A stretch of DNA of 64,000 nt from Microbacterium sp. 11MF (GTDB lineage Bacteria > Actinomycetota > Actinomycetes > Actinomycetales > Microbacteriaceae). Positions 35,921-44,452 of the stretch are shown here, piece after piece. How positions within the stretch are numbered: position 1 is the first letter of the stretch; each line of letters begins with the position of its first letter. The notes below the pieces were generated by a model. The model saw only the letters and a program-made list of their open reading frames with translations, did no database searches and was not told where the DNA came from. The position numbers were made by a program, and so were the translations under genes. The stretch covers positions 1 through 64,000 of the forward strand of contig NZ_KB911461.1 in the NCBI RefSeq assembly GCF_000383475.1. The letters are read 5' to 3'.

Positions 35921-36859
35921 TCAGGGGACCTTGTGCCCTGCCGCGGTGATGAGGCCGTACCACTCGGGTCGGGTGAGGGGGATGTCCGACCCGGCGGCGG
36001 CATCCGCGACGCGCTGGGGGTTCGTGGTGCCGAGCACGACCTGCATGTGCGCGGGATGCCGGGTGATCCAGGCGGTCGCGATCGCGGTCGGCGTCACGTC
36101 GTACTTCGCGGCCAGGCGGTCCATCAGCTCGTTCAGCTCGGGGTACTCGGGCGCGCCGAAGATGACGCCGTCGAAGAAGTTCTTCTGGAACGGCGACCAG
36201 GCCTGCAGCGTGATGCCGTTGATGCGCGAGTAGTCGACGAGACCGCCTCCGTCACGGGTGATGGAGTCGTCCTCGCCCGCCATGTTCGACGCGAGGCCCT
36301 GCGCGACGATCGTCGAGTGCGTGATCGACAACTGCACCTGGTTGGCGACGATCGGCTGGGTCACCGCCGTCTTGAGCAGGTCGATCTGCCGCGGTGTGTG
36401 GTTCGAGACGCCGAAGGCGCGCACCTTGCCCGACGACTCGAGGTGGTCGAACGCGCGCGCGACCTCCTCGGGCTCGACGAGCGCGTCGGGACGGTGGAGG
36501 AGCAGCACGTCGAGTCGGTCGGTGCCGAGGGCCTGCAGGGACTCCTCGGCAGACGTCACGATGTGCTCGTACGAGTGGTCGAAGTGCCAGTCGTCGGCGA
36601 CGATGCCGGTCTTGGTCTGCAGCGTGATCTCGTCGCGCTCCGCCGGGCTGAGGCGCAGCGCCTCGGCGAAGCGGCGCTCGCAGCCGTGGCGGCTGCTGCC
36701 GTAGAGGTCGGCGTGGTCGAAGAAGTCGACGCCGGCGGCGCGGCACGCGTCGTAGAGCGCGCGGATGGCCTCGTCGGACATCTCTTCGATGCGCATCATC
36801 CCGGCGACGACGTTGGGGACCTGGCGATCGGTGGGACCGAAGGGAACGCGGCGCATCAT
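35921..36859 (-). CDS. Aldo/keto reductase, YdhF-like
   Basis: A 312-residue aldo/keto reductase of the YdhF/AKR11-like group. Visible motifs: FFDHADLYGSSRHGCE (Asp, Tyr), LQTKTGI (Lys), LLLHRPDAL (His) and FGVSNHTPRQIDLL. Middle gene of a coupled trio, with a 4-nt overlap with the EI24 gene upstream and the barstar gene 5 nt downstream. Confidence 0.92.
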   Translation of the reverse strand: MMRRVPFGPTDRQVPNVVAGMMRIEEMSDEAIRALYDACRAAGVDFFDHADLYGSSRHGCERRFAEALRLSPAERDEITLQTKTGIVADDWHFDHSYEHIVTSAEESLQALGTDRLDVLLLHRPDALVEPEEVARAFDHLESSGKVRAFGVSNHTPRQIDLLKTAVTQPIVANQVQLSITHSTIVAQGLASNMAGEDDSITRDGGGLVDYSRINGITLQAWSPFQKNFFDGVIFGAPEYPELNELMDRLAAKYDVTPTAIATAWITRHPAHMQVVLGTTNPQRVADAAAGSDIPLTRPEWYGLITAAGHKVP

Positions 36860-37671
36860 GCTCCGTTTCTGCGCCCGGCGGGCGCGGTCGAGGGGTCGGT
36901 GTGGCCGACGGCGGCGTGCGCGTCGAGCAGGGTGCGCGCCAGGACGGTCGAGCCGGCGACGGCGGCGGGCATCGCGAGGACGGCGCCGAGCGGCACGAGG
37001 AAGCAGAGCTGGGTCGCGACGCCGAATCCGAGCACCCGCGCGCGGTTGTCCCTGCGCAGGGCCCGGCGGGCCGCGGCATCCAGGCCTCGTGCGACCAGCG
37101 CGCGCGAGGTGAGCTCGTCGGCGAGCAGCCAGCCCGTGAGGAAGGCGGCGACGACGGCGCCGAGCGCGGTGCCGACGAGCGGGATGAGGCCGATGAGGCC
37201 GGCGATGATCGCCGCGACCAGGCCGCGGAGGATGAGGCCGATGCTGTCGCCGACCGAGCGCCAGAACCCGTAGTCCGACTCGGGCGGAGCGTCACCGAGG
37301 TGACCCTCGACGGAGCGCCAGATGCGCTCGTAGAAAGGATCGCCGACCAGCAGGGTCAGGGCGGTGAACGAAACGACCGCGAGGACGATCGCTCCGCCGA
37401 GGATCGCCGCGCCGATGCCGAATCGCACGAGGCCCGCGAAGAACTCGGACCACGTGTCGGCGAATCCGGTCAGGGCGGTGACGATGTCGCCGAGGAACAC
37501 AGCGAGCGTGATGATCCCGCCGAGCAGCAGCGCGCCGACGATCGCCGCGGGGATCAGTCCGAGCGCCATCGCACCGGGCAGGCGCCCCCAGAACGCGAAG
37601 CCGCGGCCGAGGTCGCCGACGCCGCGGAAGAACGAGGCGAGCGGATGCCGCGGGGCGGCGGGTGTGGTCAT
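36856..37671 (-). CDS. EI24-domain (CysZ-like) membrane protein
   Basis: 271 residues with five to six TM helices; FFRGVGDLGRGFAFW and GDPFYERIWRSVEGHLGD are typical of EI24/CysZ-like proteins. CysZ takes up sulfate in proteobacteria; actinobacterial members are uncharacterised, so transport is only suggested. The stop overlaps the AKR start by 4 nt. Confidence 0.88.
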   Translation of the reverse strand: MTTPAAPRHPLASFFRGVGDLGRGFAFWGRLPGAMALGLIPAAIVGALLLGGIITLAVFLGDIVTALTGFADTWSEFFAGLVRFGIGAAILGGAIVLAVVSFTALTLLVGDPFYERIWRSVEGHLGDAPPESDYGFWRSVGDSIGLILRGLVAAIIAGLIGLIPLVGTALGAVVAAFLTGWLLADELTSRALVARGLDAAARRALRRDNRARVLGFGVATQLCFLVPLGAVLAMPAAVAGSTVLARTLLDAHAAVGHTDPSTAPAGRRNGA

Positions 37672-37723
37672 GTCCCCATCCTGCCGTGTCGCCGCGACGC
37701 GCGGTCTCGACACGGAGTGCTGT

Positions 37724-37753
37724 TTATCGATATACATGGATCGAATAACGATA
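37724..37753. promoter_or_regulatory. Inverted repeat before the DUF2975 gene
   Basis: TATCG (37725-37729) and CGATA (37749-37753) in an AT-rich stretch bracketing the promoter position of the DUF2975 gene. Plausible site for a small HTH regulator, which is not encoded next door. Confidence 0.45.
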
Positions 37754-37765
37754 GATGGAGGACGC

Positions 37766-38236
37766 ATGATCGCACTCGCGAAAGCAGGGGCCGGCTTCGT
37801 CTTCACCGTGATCGTCGTTCTGCAGGTGTGGGTCGTGCCGGGCATCGTCGACGTCGTCGTGGGCTGGGTGCCGGAGCTCGCCGGGCTTCGGGATGCCGGT
37901 GTGGTGCTCACCGGCATCCTGTCGCTCTGCGTCCTGGCCGCCCTCGTCTGTCTCTGGCGGCTCCTCACCTGCGCCGACCACGGGCGGCTCTTCGAGGACG
38001 GCGCCGTCCTCGGGGTCGACGCTCTGATCGGATGCGTCGCCGCGGCGATGATCGTGGTCGTCGTCGGCTACGGGGTGGCCTTCGGCGCGGGGGCGGGGAA
38101 CCGTGCCGTGCTGCTAATGACCGGCCTGGCGATGGTCGCCGGGCTCGGCGTCGCGCTCATTCTTGGGGGGCTGCGCGAGGTGCTCAGGCAGGCGGTTCTG
38201 TTGCAGGATCAGGTCGCGGCCGGCGCGCACGCATGA
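37766..38236 (+). CDS. DUF2975 membrane protein
   Basis: 156 residues with four TM helices; the LLTCADHGRLFEDGAVLGVDALIG segment is characteristic. These genes are normally followed by a short XRE-type HTH gene that controls them. Here the ATGA overlap (38233) opens only a 16-codon frame with no HTH. GGAGGA precedes the ATG. Confidence 0.87.
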   Translation: MIALAKAGAGFVFTVIVVLQVWVVPGIVDVVVGWVPELAGLRDAGVVLTGILSLCVLAALVCLWRLLTCADHGRLFEDGAVLGVDALIGCVAAAMIVVVVGYGVAFGAGAGNRAVLLMTGLAMVAGLGVALILGGLREVLRQAVLLQDQVAAGAHA

Positions 38237-38292
38237 GAGAACCCGCCGTGGAAGGGGTTGCATCGCACGCGCATGTTCGTTGAAGTGGTGCG

Positions 38293-39666
38293 ATGACAAA
38301 CGACACCTCGGCTCCACCTGCTCAGGAAAAGCCCGGTCTGAAACGTGCTGTCGGCACCTGGCTACTCTTCGCCTTCATCGTGGGCGACACCCTCGGCGCG
38401 GGCATCTACACACTCGTCGGAACGATGTCGAAGGACGTCGGCGGCGTCATCTGGCTGCCCCTGCTCATCGCCCTCGTCGTCGCCCTCCTGACGGCAGGCA
38501 CCTACGCGGAGCTGATCACGAAGTACCCCCACGCCGGCGGCGCGGCGCGCTACGTCGACAAGGCGTTCGGTCGCCCGTTCCTGTCGTTCCTCATCGGCTT
38601 CCTCATGATGGCGTCCGGCATCACGACCGCGGCGGCCCTCGCGAACGCGTTCGCGGGCGACTACTTCGCGGCGCTGTTCAACCTCCCGCCGATCCCCGTC
38701 GCCCTCGGTTTCATCGTCGTGCTGACGCTGATCAACCTGCGCGGCGTGAAGGAGTCCCTCGCCGCGAACATGGTCGCGTCGATGATCGAGGTCACCGGCC
38801 TCATCATCATCATCGTCATCGCCGGGATCGTCTTCGGCAGCGGTGGAGGCGAGCCCTCGCGCATCTTCGAGTTCGCGCCCGATGTGGCTCCGCTGCAGGG
38901 TGCGTTCGCGGCATCCATCGTCGCGTTCTTCTCGTTCCTCGGGTTCGAGGCCGCGGCCAACATGGCTGAAGAGGTCAAGAACCCGACCCGGTCCTACCCG
39001 CGGGCTCTGTTCGGTGCGATCCTCACGGCTGCCGTCGTGTACCTGCTCATCGCCGTGGGCGCTGTCATCGTGGTCGACCCGAACGTCCTCGGGGCGTCGT
39101 CGGCTCCTCTGCTCGAGGTCGTGAAGGCGAGCGGCGCGGCCCTGCCGCCGTGGCTGTTCAGCGTCATCGCGCTCATCGCGATCGCGAACGGCGCGCTGCT
39201 GTTCATGGTCATGGCGAGCCGCGTCGGGTACGGCCTTGCCGAGTCGGGCCTGCTACCCCACGCGTTCGGCAAGGTCCTTCCGAAGCGTCAGACGCCGTGG
39301 GTCTCGATCATCGTGGTCGCCGGTGTCACGATGCTGCTCAGCGTGATCGGCGACATCGGGACGCTCGCGAACACGACGGTGCTGCTGCTTCTGCTGGTCT
39401 TCATCTCGGCGAACGTCAGTGTCCTGGTGCTGAAGAAGGACAAGGTCGAGCACTCGCACTTCTCCGTCCCGCGCATCGTGCCGATCCTCGCGATCATCGC
39501 GTCGATCGTGCTGCTCACCCAGCAGGAGGGTCCGGTCTGGCTCGGCACCGCGGTGTACGTCGTGGTCGGCGCCGTGCTGTTCTTCTTCGCGCGCGCCGGA
39601 CGCCGTCGCGGCGACCGCAAGATCGCCGAGCGGACGGGTGCCATCCCCACGGTGGGCGGTCGGTGA
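38293..39666 (+). CDS. APC-family amino-acid permease
   Basis: 457 residues, 12 TM helices. TM1 motif FIVGDTLGAGIYTLVG and TM6 segment FFSFLGFEAAANMAEEVKNPTR define the amino acid-polyamine-organocation superfamily, with the cationic-amino-acid-transporter-like subgroup most similar. Substrate not determinable. Followed by the CmtR-like operator. Confidence 0.9.
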   Translation: MTNDTSAPPAQEKPGLKRAVGTWLLFAFIVGDTLGAGIYTLVGTMSKDVGGVIWLPLLIALVVALLTAGTYAELITKYPHAGGAARYVDKAFGRPFLSFLIGFLMMASGITTAAALANAFAGDYFAALFNLPPIPVALGFIVVLTLINLRGVKESLAANMVASMIEVTGLIIIIVIAGIVFGSGGGEPSRIFEFAPDVAPLQGAFAASIVAFFSFLGFEAAANMAEEVKNPTRSYPRALFGAILTAAVVYLLIAVGAVIVVDPNVLGASSAPLLEVVKASGAALPPWLFSVIALIAIANGALLFMVMASRVGYGLAESGLLPHAFGKVLPKRQTPWVSIIVVAGVTMLLSVIGDIGTLANTTVLLLLLVFISANVSVLVLKKDKVEHSHFSVPRIVPILAIIASIVLLTQQEGPVWLGTAVYVVVGAVLFFFARAGRRRGDRKIAERTGAIPTVGGR

Positions 39667-39668
39667 CT

Positions 39669-39714
39669 GAAAGGGTCAGCACGCGCTGTATAGTCAGCGT
39701 GTGCTGACCCTTTC
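39669..39714. promoter_or_regulatory. 46-nt palindromic operator/promoter of the CmtR-like gene
   Basis: Perfect 14-nt arms GAAAGGGTCAGCAC and GTGCTGACCCTTTC (39701-39714) flank an 18-nt centre holding the -10 hexamer TATAGT (39689-39694) and a smaller CGCTG/CAGCG repeat. The GTG start codon is the first triplet of the right arm, 6 nt after the -10. Confidence 0.85.
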
Positions 39715-40036
39715 GTCTCGTCTCGACGTCATGAATCGCCTGGGGCGCGCGATGGCCGACCCGTCGCGGTCCCGCATCCTGCTGTCACTCCTGGAGCGAC
39801 CCGGCTACCCCGCTGACCTCGCCCGCGACCTCGAGCTGACGCGGACCAACGTCTCGAACCACCTCGCGTGCCTGCGTGGCTGCGGACTCGTCGTGGCGAC
39901 GCCCGAGGGCCGGCGCACGAGATATGAGATCGCCGACCCGCATCTGACCGCCGGGCTCGCACAGCTGCTCGACGCTGTCGTGGCGGTCGACGCCGGCGAA
40001 GAGTGCGCGATCGACGGATGCCGGTGCTGCGGGTGA
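39701..40036 (+). CDS. ArsR/SmtB-family metal sensor, CmtR-like
   Basis: 111 residues. Winged-helix body with RTNVSNHLACLRGCGLVVATPEG: the two Cys in the recognition helix (LACLRGCG) are the Cd/Pb ligands of M. tuberculosis CmtR, and the C-terminal ECAIDGCRCCG offers the third. Leaderless GTG start inside its own palindromic operator. Overlaps the CDF exporter gene, the probable target. Confidence 0.92.
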   Translation: MLTLSSRLDVMNRLGRAMADPSRSRILLSLLERPGYPADLARDLELTRTNVSNHLACLRGCGLVVATPEGRRTRYEIADPHLTAGLAQLLDAVVAVDAGEECAIDGCRCCG

Positions 40037-40683
40037 CGGCTCTCGCTGAGGCGCCCCGGAGAGAGCTGCTGCGCCGCCGCATCCGCTGGATCGTCGCCGC
40101 AACGATCGCGTACAACCTCATCGAGGCCGTGGTCGCGGTGACGGCCGGGACGATCGCCTCGTCCGCCGCGCTGATCGGTTTCGGGCTCGACTCGACCATC
40201 GAGGTGCTGTCGGCGGCGGCGGTGGCGTGGCAGTTCACGCGGCGCGACCCGGAGCGCTGGGAACGGGGGACTCTGCGGGTTATCGCGGTCGCTTTCTTCG
40301 CTCTCGCGACTTACGTCACCGTGTCGTCGGTGACGGCGCTGGTCCTTCGCAGCGAACCCGAGACCTCTCCGATCGGGATCGTGCTCACGGCGGTGAGTGT
40401 GATCGTCATGCCGTTCCTCTCGCTCGCCGAGCGTCGTGCCGGCAGGGAATTGGGCTCGGCGACGGCGGTGGCCGATTCTCGACAGACCCTCATCTGCACC
40501 TATCTCTCGGCTGCGGTCCTCGTCGGGCTCCTGGTCAACGCCGCATTCGGCTGGTGGTGGGCCGATGCCGTCGCCGGCCTGATCATCGCGGTGTTCGCAG
40601 TGCGCGAGGGCGTCGAGGCGTGGCGCGGTGACGCGTGCGCGACGTCGGTGGGGATGCTGCTGGAGGACGAGCACGACCACTGA
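40033..40683 (+). CDS. Cation diffusion facilitator (CDF) transporter
   Basis: About 216 residues from GTG 40033, whose GTGA overlaps the sensor's stop; ATG 40018 or GTG 40003 would be longer starts. Six TM helices; GFGLDSTIEVLSAAAVAW replaces the usual HxxxD with a subfamily-typical pattern, and ADSRQTLICTYLS is the second metal-site helix. The cytoplasmic C-terminal domain is nearly absent. Probably exports Cd, Pb or Zn under CmtR-like control. Confidence 0.87.
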   Translation: MTALAEAPRRELLRRRIRWIVAATIAYNLIEAVVAVTAGTIASSAALIGFGLDSTIEVLSAAAVAWQFTRRDPERWERGTLRVIAVAFFALATYVTVSSVTALVLRSEPETSPIGIVLTAVSVIVMPFLSLAERRAGRELGSATAVADSRQTLICTYLSAAVLVGLLVNAAFGWWWADAVAGLIIAVFAVREGVEAWRGDACATSVGMLLEDEHDH

Positions 40684-40693
40684 TCCGGTCTCG

Positions 40694-41785
40694 TCAGCTC
40701 GGCGGTCGGACACCCGCAGGCACGCGCACGGTTGCGCGCAGTCCCCCCGTCGACCGCGCCGCGAGCGTCAACTCGCCCCCGTGAGCTCCGACGATCGCGC
40801 TGACGATCGCCAATCCGAGCCCGTTCCGCTCATGATCGGACCGGCGGATGCGGGCTGCGCCGCGCTGGAACGGTTCGGCGAGTGTAGCGACCGCGGCCGG
40901 GTCGAGTCTCACGCCGCCGTTCTCGACGATCAGGACCGCGGCACCGTCATCGCAGTGAGTCGAGACCGTCACAGGTTCAGCCGCATCGCCGTGGATCAAA
41001 GCGTTCTGCAGGAGGTTCAGCACAACCTGTCCGAGCAGGCCGGCTGATCCGGACACGATCGTCTCGTCGCCGTGGACGATCAACTCGACGCCGCGGGCCT
41101 CGGCGAGAGGCAGCAGGGTTTCGACCGCGTCCTCTGCGAGCAGAGACAGATCGACGGATGCCTGGGGGAACCCGCCCCGGTCCGCACGCCCGAGGAGCAG
41201 CAGCCCCTCGACCAGTTCGACGCCGCGCTCGTTGACTGCGGTGAGGCGGTCGAGGAGATCATCGACGTCACGATCGGGGTCCGACCGGGCGACGTCGAGC
41301 AGAGTCCGCATGATCGCGAGTGGAGTGCGCAGCTCGTGGGACGCGTTGGTCGCGAACCGTCGTTGCTCTTCGACCTGCGATTCGATGCGCTGCAGCATCC
41401 CGTCGAAGGAGTCCGCGAGCTCGCGGAACTCGTCTCGCCGACCTTTCATCCGAACGCGCGTCGACAGGTCCCCGGCGTCGGCTCGTCGCGTCGCCTGCGT
41501 CAGCAGGCGCAGCGGCGCGAGCATCCGCCCGGCGAGGAACCAACCGCCGACGGCACCGGTGACCAGCAGGGCGATCATCGCCGCTCCGGCAGGTGGTGCG
41601 AACGCGCGAAGCAGGTCGCGCTGACTGGGGGCGAAACCGGTGCCGGTGAACAGAGGCTCGTCGGGAACGTAGCGAAGCAGGAACAGCCACACGATGGTGA
41701 GGATGAGCGCGCCCGCGACGAGGACGAGCGCGACGTAGCTCAGGGTGAGCTTGATGCGGGCGCTGAGTCCAGGCGTCCGCGTCAC
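40694..41785 (-). CDS. Sensor histidine kinase (HAMP), VanS-like
   Basis: A 363-residue classical membrane kinase: TM1 (TLSYVALVLVAGALILTIVW), short sensor loop, TM2, HAMP (RMLAPLRLLTQATRRADAGDL), H-box ATNASHELRTPLAIM, N-box LLQNALIHGDA and G-box NGLGLAIV. GTG 41785 overlaps the response-regulator stop by 4 nt. The signal is unknown; the short extracytoplasmic loop and the VanY-like gene opposite suggest cell-wall sensing. Confidence 0.92.
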   Translation of the reverse strand: MTRTPGLSARIKLTLSYVALVLVAGALILTIVWLFLLRYVPDEPLFTGTGFAPSQRDLLRAFAPPAGAAMIALLVTGAVGGWFLAGRMLAPLRLLTQATRRADAGDLSTRVRMKGRRDEFRELADSFDGMLQRIESQVEEQRRFATNASHELRTPLAIMRTLLDVARSDPDRDVDDLLDRLTAVNERGVELVEGLLLLGRADRGGFPQASVDLSLLAEDAVETLLPLAEARGVELIVHGDETIVSGSAGLLGQVVLNLLQNALIHGDAAEPVTVSTHCDDGAAVLIVENGGVRLDPAAVATLAEPFQRGAARIRRSDHERNGLGLAIVSAIVGAHGGELTLAARSTGGLRATVRVPAGVRPPS

Positions 41786-42447
41786 GCGGACGCCTCGATG
41801 CGATACCCGACGCCCTGCTCGGTGACGATCAGCCACGGCTCGCCGAGTCGTTTGCGGAGCGCCGACACGGTGATGCGCACGGCGTTGGTGAAGGGGTCGG
41901 CGTTCGCGTCCCAGGCCTGCTCGAGCAGGGACTCCGCGCTGACGACCCCGCCCTCGGCCGCGACGAGAACGTCGAGCACGGCGAACTGCTTGCGCGTGAG
42001 CGCGACGTAACGACCGTCCCGATACACCTCGCGCCGGAACGGGTCGACGCGGAGTCCGCCGTATTCCCGAACGGGGGGCCGCACCGACGCGCGGCGCCGG
42101 TCGAGGGCGCGCAGGCGGAGGACGAGCTCACGAAGCTCGAACGGTTTGGTGAGGTAGTCGTCGGCTCCGAGCTCGAACCCGGACTCCTTGTCGTCGAGGC
42201 GGTCCGCGGCCGTCAGCATGAGGATCGGCATCCCGCTGCCGGAGTCGACGATCGAGCGGGCGACCTCATCTCCGGATGGCCCCGGGATGTCGCGGTCGAG
42301 GATCGCGATGTCATACGAGCCCACGGCGAGGAGCTCGAGCGCCGTGTCACCGTCGCCGGCGATGTCGGCCGCGATCGCCTCGAGGCGCAGACCGTCGCGG
42401 ATGGCTTCCGCCATCAGGGGTTCGTCCTCGACGATCAGCACACGCAC
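41782..42447 (-). CDS. OmpR-family response regulator
   Basis: 221 residues: receiver domain with VEDEPLMAEA acidic pocket, phospho-acceptor Asp in AILDRDIPG and Lys in LTKPFELREL, then a winged-helix output domain ending VRITVSALRKRLGEPWLIVTEQGVGYRI. First gene of the two-component pair, divergent from the VanY-like lipoprotein gene 86 nt away. Confidence 0.94.
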   Translation of the reverse strand: MRVLIVEDEPLMAEAIRDGLRLEAIAADIAGDGDTALELLAVGSYDIAILDRDIPGPSGDEVARSIVDSGSGMPILMLTAADRLDDKESGFELGADDYLTKPFELRELVLRLRALDRRRASVRPPVREYGGLRVDPFRREVYRDGRYVALTRKQFAVLDVLVAAEGGVVSAESLLEQAWDANADPFTNAVRITVSALRKRLGEPWLIVTEQGVGYRIEASA

Positions 42448-42533
42448 GTGTCGATCGTACGAAGCCGGCCGTATCGCCGGCGTATCGATTTCCGCGTACG
42501 CCCTCGCAACACCGCGACCCGTGGGATGGGGGC

Positions 42534-43103
42534 ATGAGATCCACGGCCCTTCTTGCTCCGCTCATGTTCGTGCTTGCCGTCGTCGTCGGGACGGCGGGAT
42601 GCGCCGCCGCGGGGTCGGGCGGAAGCCCCGGCATCCGTCCCGTCCTCTCGCCGATCGACCAGGGAGAGGTCCCCGACGACACGACCGTCTACGACACGGA
42701 CGTCCCTGCCGTCGCCCGGCTCGACGGCGACCTGCGCGCTGCCCTGACCGCGGCATCCGACCGGGCGGCGGGCGAGGACATCACGCTCCGGATCAACAGC
42801 GGGTGGCGCTCGCCGGAGATGCAGGAACGTCTGCTGCGCGACGCCGTCTCGACGTACGGGTCGCTCGACGAGGCATCGCGCTGGGTGGCGACTCCCGAGA
42901 CGTCGGCGCACGTGTCGGGCGACGCCGTGGACGTGGGCCCGTTCGACGGCGCCTACTGGCTCGATCTTCACGGAGCCGAGTTCGGCCTGTGTCGGACGTA
43001 CGTCAACGAACCCTGGCACTTCGAGCTCCGCCCCGATGCGCCGATGGTCGGATGCCCGGACCAGTACCTCGATCCGACCGAGGATCCGCGGATGGCGGGA
43101 TGA
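42534..43103 (+). CDS. VanY-like D-alanyl-D-alanine carboxypeptidase lipoprotein
   Basis: 189 residues with a lipoprotein signal (lipobox GTAGC). The peptidase M15B motifs SAHVSGDAVDVGP (zinc His and Asp) and EPWHFE (catalytic Glu, zinc His) and the substrate-side NSGWRSPEMQ are present. It would trim terminal D-Ala from peptidoglycan precursors. Divergent from the VanRS-like pair, its likely regulators. Confidence 0.9.
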   Translation: MRSTALLAPLMFVLAVVVGTAGCAAAGSGGSPGIRPVLSPIDQGEVPDDTTVYDTDVPAVARLDGDLRAALTAASDRAAGEDITLRINSGWRSPEMQERLLRDAVSTYGSLDEASRWVATPETSAHVSGDAVDVGPFDGAYWLDLHGAEFGLCRTYVNEPWHFELRPDAPMVGCPDQYLDPTEDPRMAG

Positions 43104-43142
43104 TCCGATCCGGGTCGCGCGCGCAGCCGTAGGCTGGCTCGC

Positions 43143-44393
43143 ATGAGCGACGGCGCAGGCGAGAACTGGTCCCGGAACATCCGCTACTCGGCTGAGCGGT
43201 TCGTCGCGCCGCGGACGGTCGACGAACTGCGCGAGGTGGTCGCCGCATCCGATTCGGTGAAGGCGCTGGGCTCGCGTCACTCGTTCACACGCATCGCCGA
43301 CACGGCGGGGACGCTGGTGTCGACGGCCGAGCTCGACCTTCCGATCCGAGTGGATGCCGCGCAGAAGCGGGTGCGCGTCGGCGGCGGCGTTCGCTACGGC
43401 GAGCTGGCGCAGGAGCTCGACCGGCAGGGGTGGGCGCTCGCGAACCTGGCGTCGCTGCCGCACATCTCGGTCGCCGGCGCCGTCAGCACGGGCACGCACG
43501 GGTCGGGCGTGGGCAACCACTCGCTCGCCGCGGCGGTGACGGGTCTCGAGCTGGTCACTTCGACAGGCGAGCTGGTTCAGCTGACCGAACGCGACGACGC
43601 GCTCGCGGGGGCCGTCGTCGGTCTCGGCGCACTCGGGATCGTGACGACCGTCGAACTCGCGATCGAGCCGTCGTACGAGGTCGCGCAGACGGTCTACGAG
43701 AATGTGCCGCTTGAAGCGGTCCGCAAGAACTTCGACGTCATCGCCGGTTCGGCGTACAGCGTCTCGTTCTTCACGACGTTCCGCGAGGACATGTACGTCG
43801 ACCAGGTGTGGCGCAAGGAGCGGACGGATGCCGCGGCGACCCCGATCCCCGCGGCGCTGCGCGATCGCGAGGCGTCGGGCGCCCGGCATCCGCTCCCCGG
43901 TGTCTCTGCCGCGTCGTGCACCGTGCAGGGCGGGAAGCCGGGGCGCTGGCTCGACCGCCTGCCGCACTTCAAGCTGGAGTTCACGCCGTCGAACGGCGAG
44001 GAGCTGCAGTCGGAGTTCCTGTTGCCGTTCGCTGACGCGGTGGCCGCGTTCGACGCGGTGCGAGAGCTGAAGGATCGGCTGAAGCCCGTCCTTCAGGTGT
44101 GCGAGGTGCGCACGATCGCCGGCGACGACCTGTGGCTCTCGCCCAGCTCGGGCCGAGACTCGGTCGCGTTCCACTTCACCTGGACCGACGACGAGGCCGG
44201 GGTGGCCGAGGTGCTGCCCGAGCTCGAGGCCGCGCTGGCGCCCTTCGGTGCCCGGCCGCACTGGGGCAAGGTCTTCACCCCGCGCGATCCCGCGGAGCTG
44301 TACCCGCGGTGGGCGGAGTTCGTCCAGCTGCAGCGGGCGCTGGACCCTCGCGGTGCGTTCGTGAACGACTACCTCCGCGCGGTCGGACTGTAG
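43143..44393 (+). CDS. FAD-linked alditol/xylitol oxidase (AldO-like)
   Basis: A 416-residue VAO-type flavoprotein oxidising polyols with O2. His46 in LGSRHSF coincides with the residue that covalently holds FAD in Streptomyces AldO; GTHGSGVGNHSLAAAV is the second FAD loop; HWGKVF near residue 375 is the substrate site region. Leaderless pattern TAGGCT, 7 nt, ATG. Confidence 0.9.
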   Translation: MSDGAGENWSRNIRYSAERFVAPRTVDELREVVAASDSVKALGSRHSFTRIADTAGTLVSTAELDLPIRVDAAQKRVRVGGGVRYGELAQELDRQGWALANLASLPHISVAGAVSTGTHGSGVGNHSLAAAVTGLELVTSTGELVQLTERDDALAGAVVGLGALGIVTTVELAIEPSYEVAQTVYENVPLEAVRKNFDVIAGSAYSVSFFTTFREDMYVDQVWRKERTDAAATPIPAALRDREASGARHPLPGVSAASCTVQGGKPGRWLDRLPHFKLEFTPSNGEELQSEFLLPFADAVAAFDAVRELKDRLKPVLQVCEVRTIAGDDLWLSPSSGRDSVAFHFTWTDDEAGVAEVLPELEAALAPFGARPHWGKVFTPRDPAELYPRWAEFVQLQRALDPRGAFVNDYLRAVGL

Positions 44394-44452
44394 GGCGGGC
44401 GGGGCGCTCCTGCGTGCGGGGCGCTGCTCGCGACCGCACGGATCGGCGTCAG

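Noticed and set aside
38233..38283. 16-codon ORF after the DUF2975 gene as a real gene
   Set aside because: Too short, no HTH content and no conservation evidence; treated as the trace of a lost partner.
44395..44452. GCGTGCGG/CCGCACG hairpin after the alditol-oxidase gene
   Set aside because: Short stem in very GC-rich DNA without T run; could be a terminator but not convincing enough to list.
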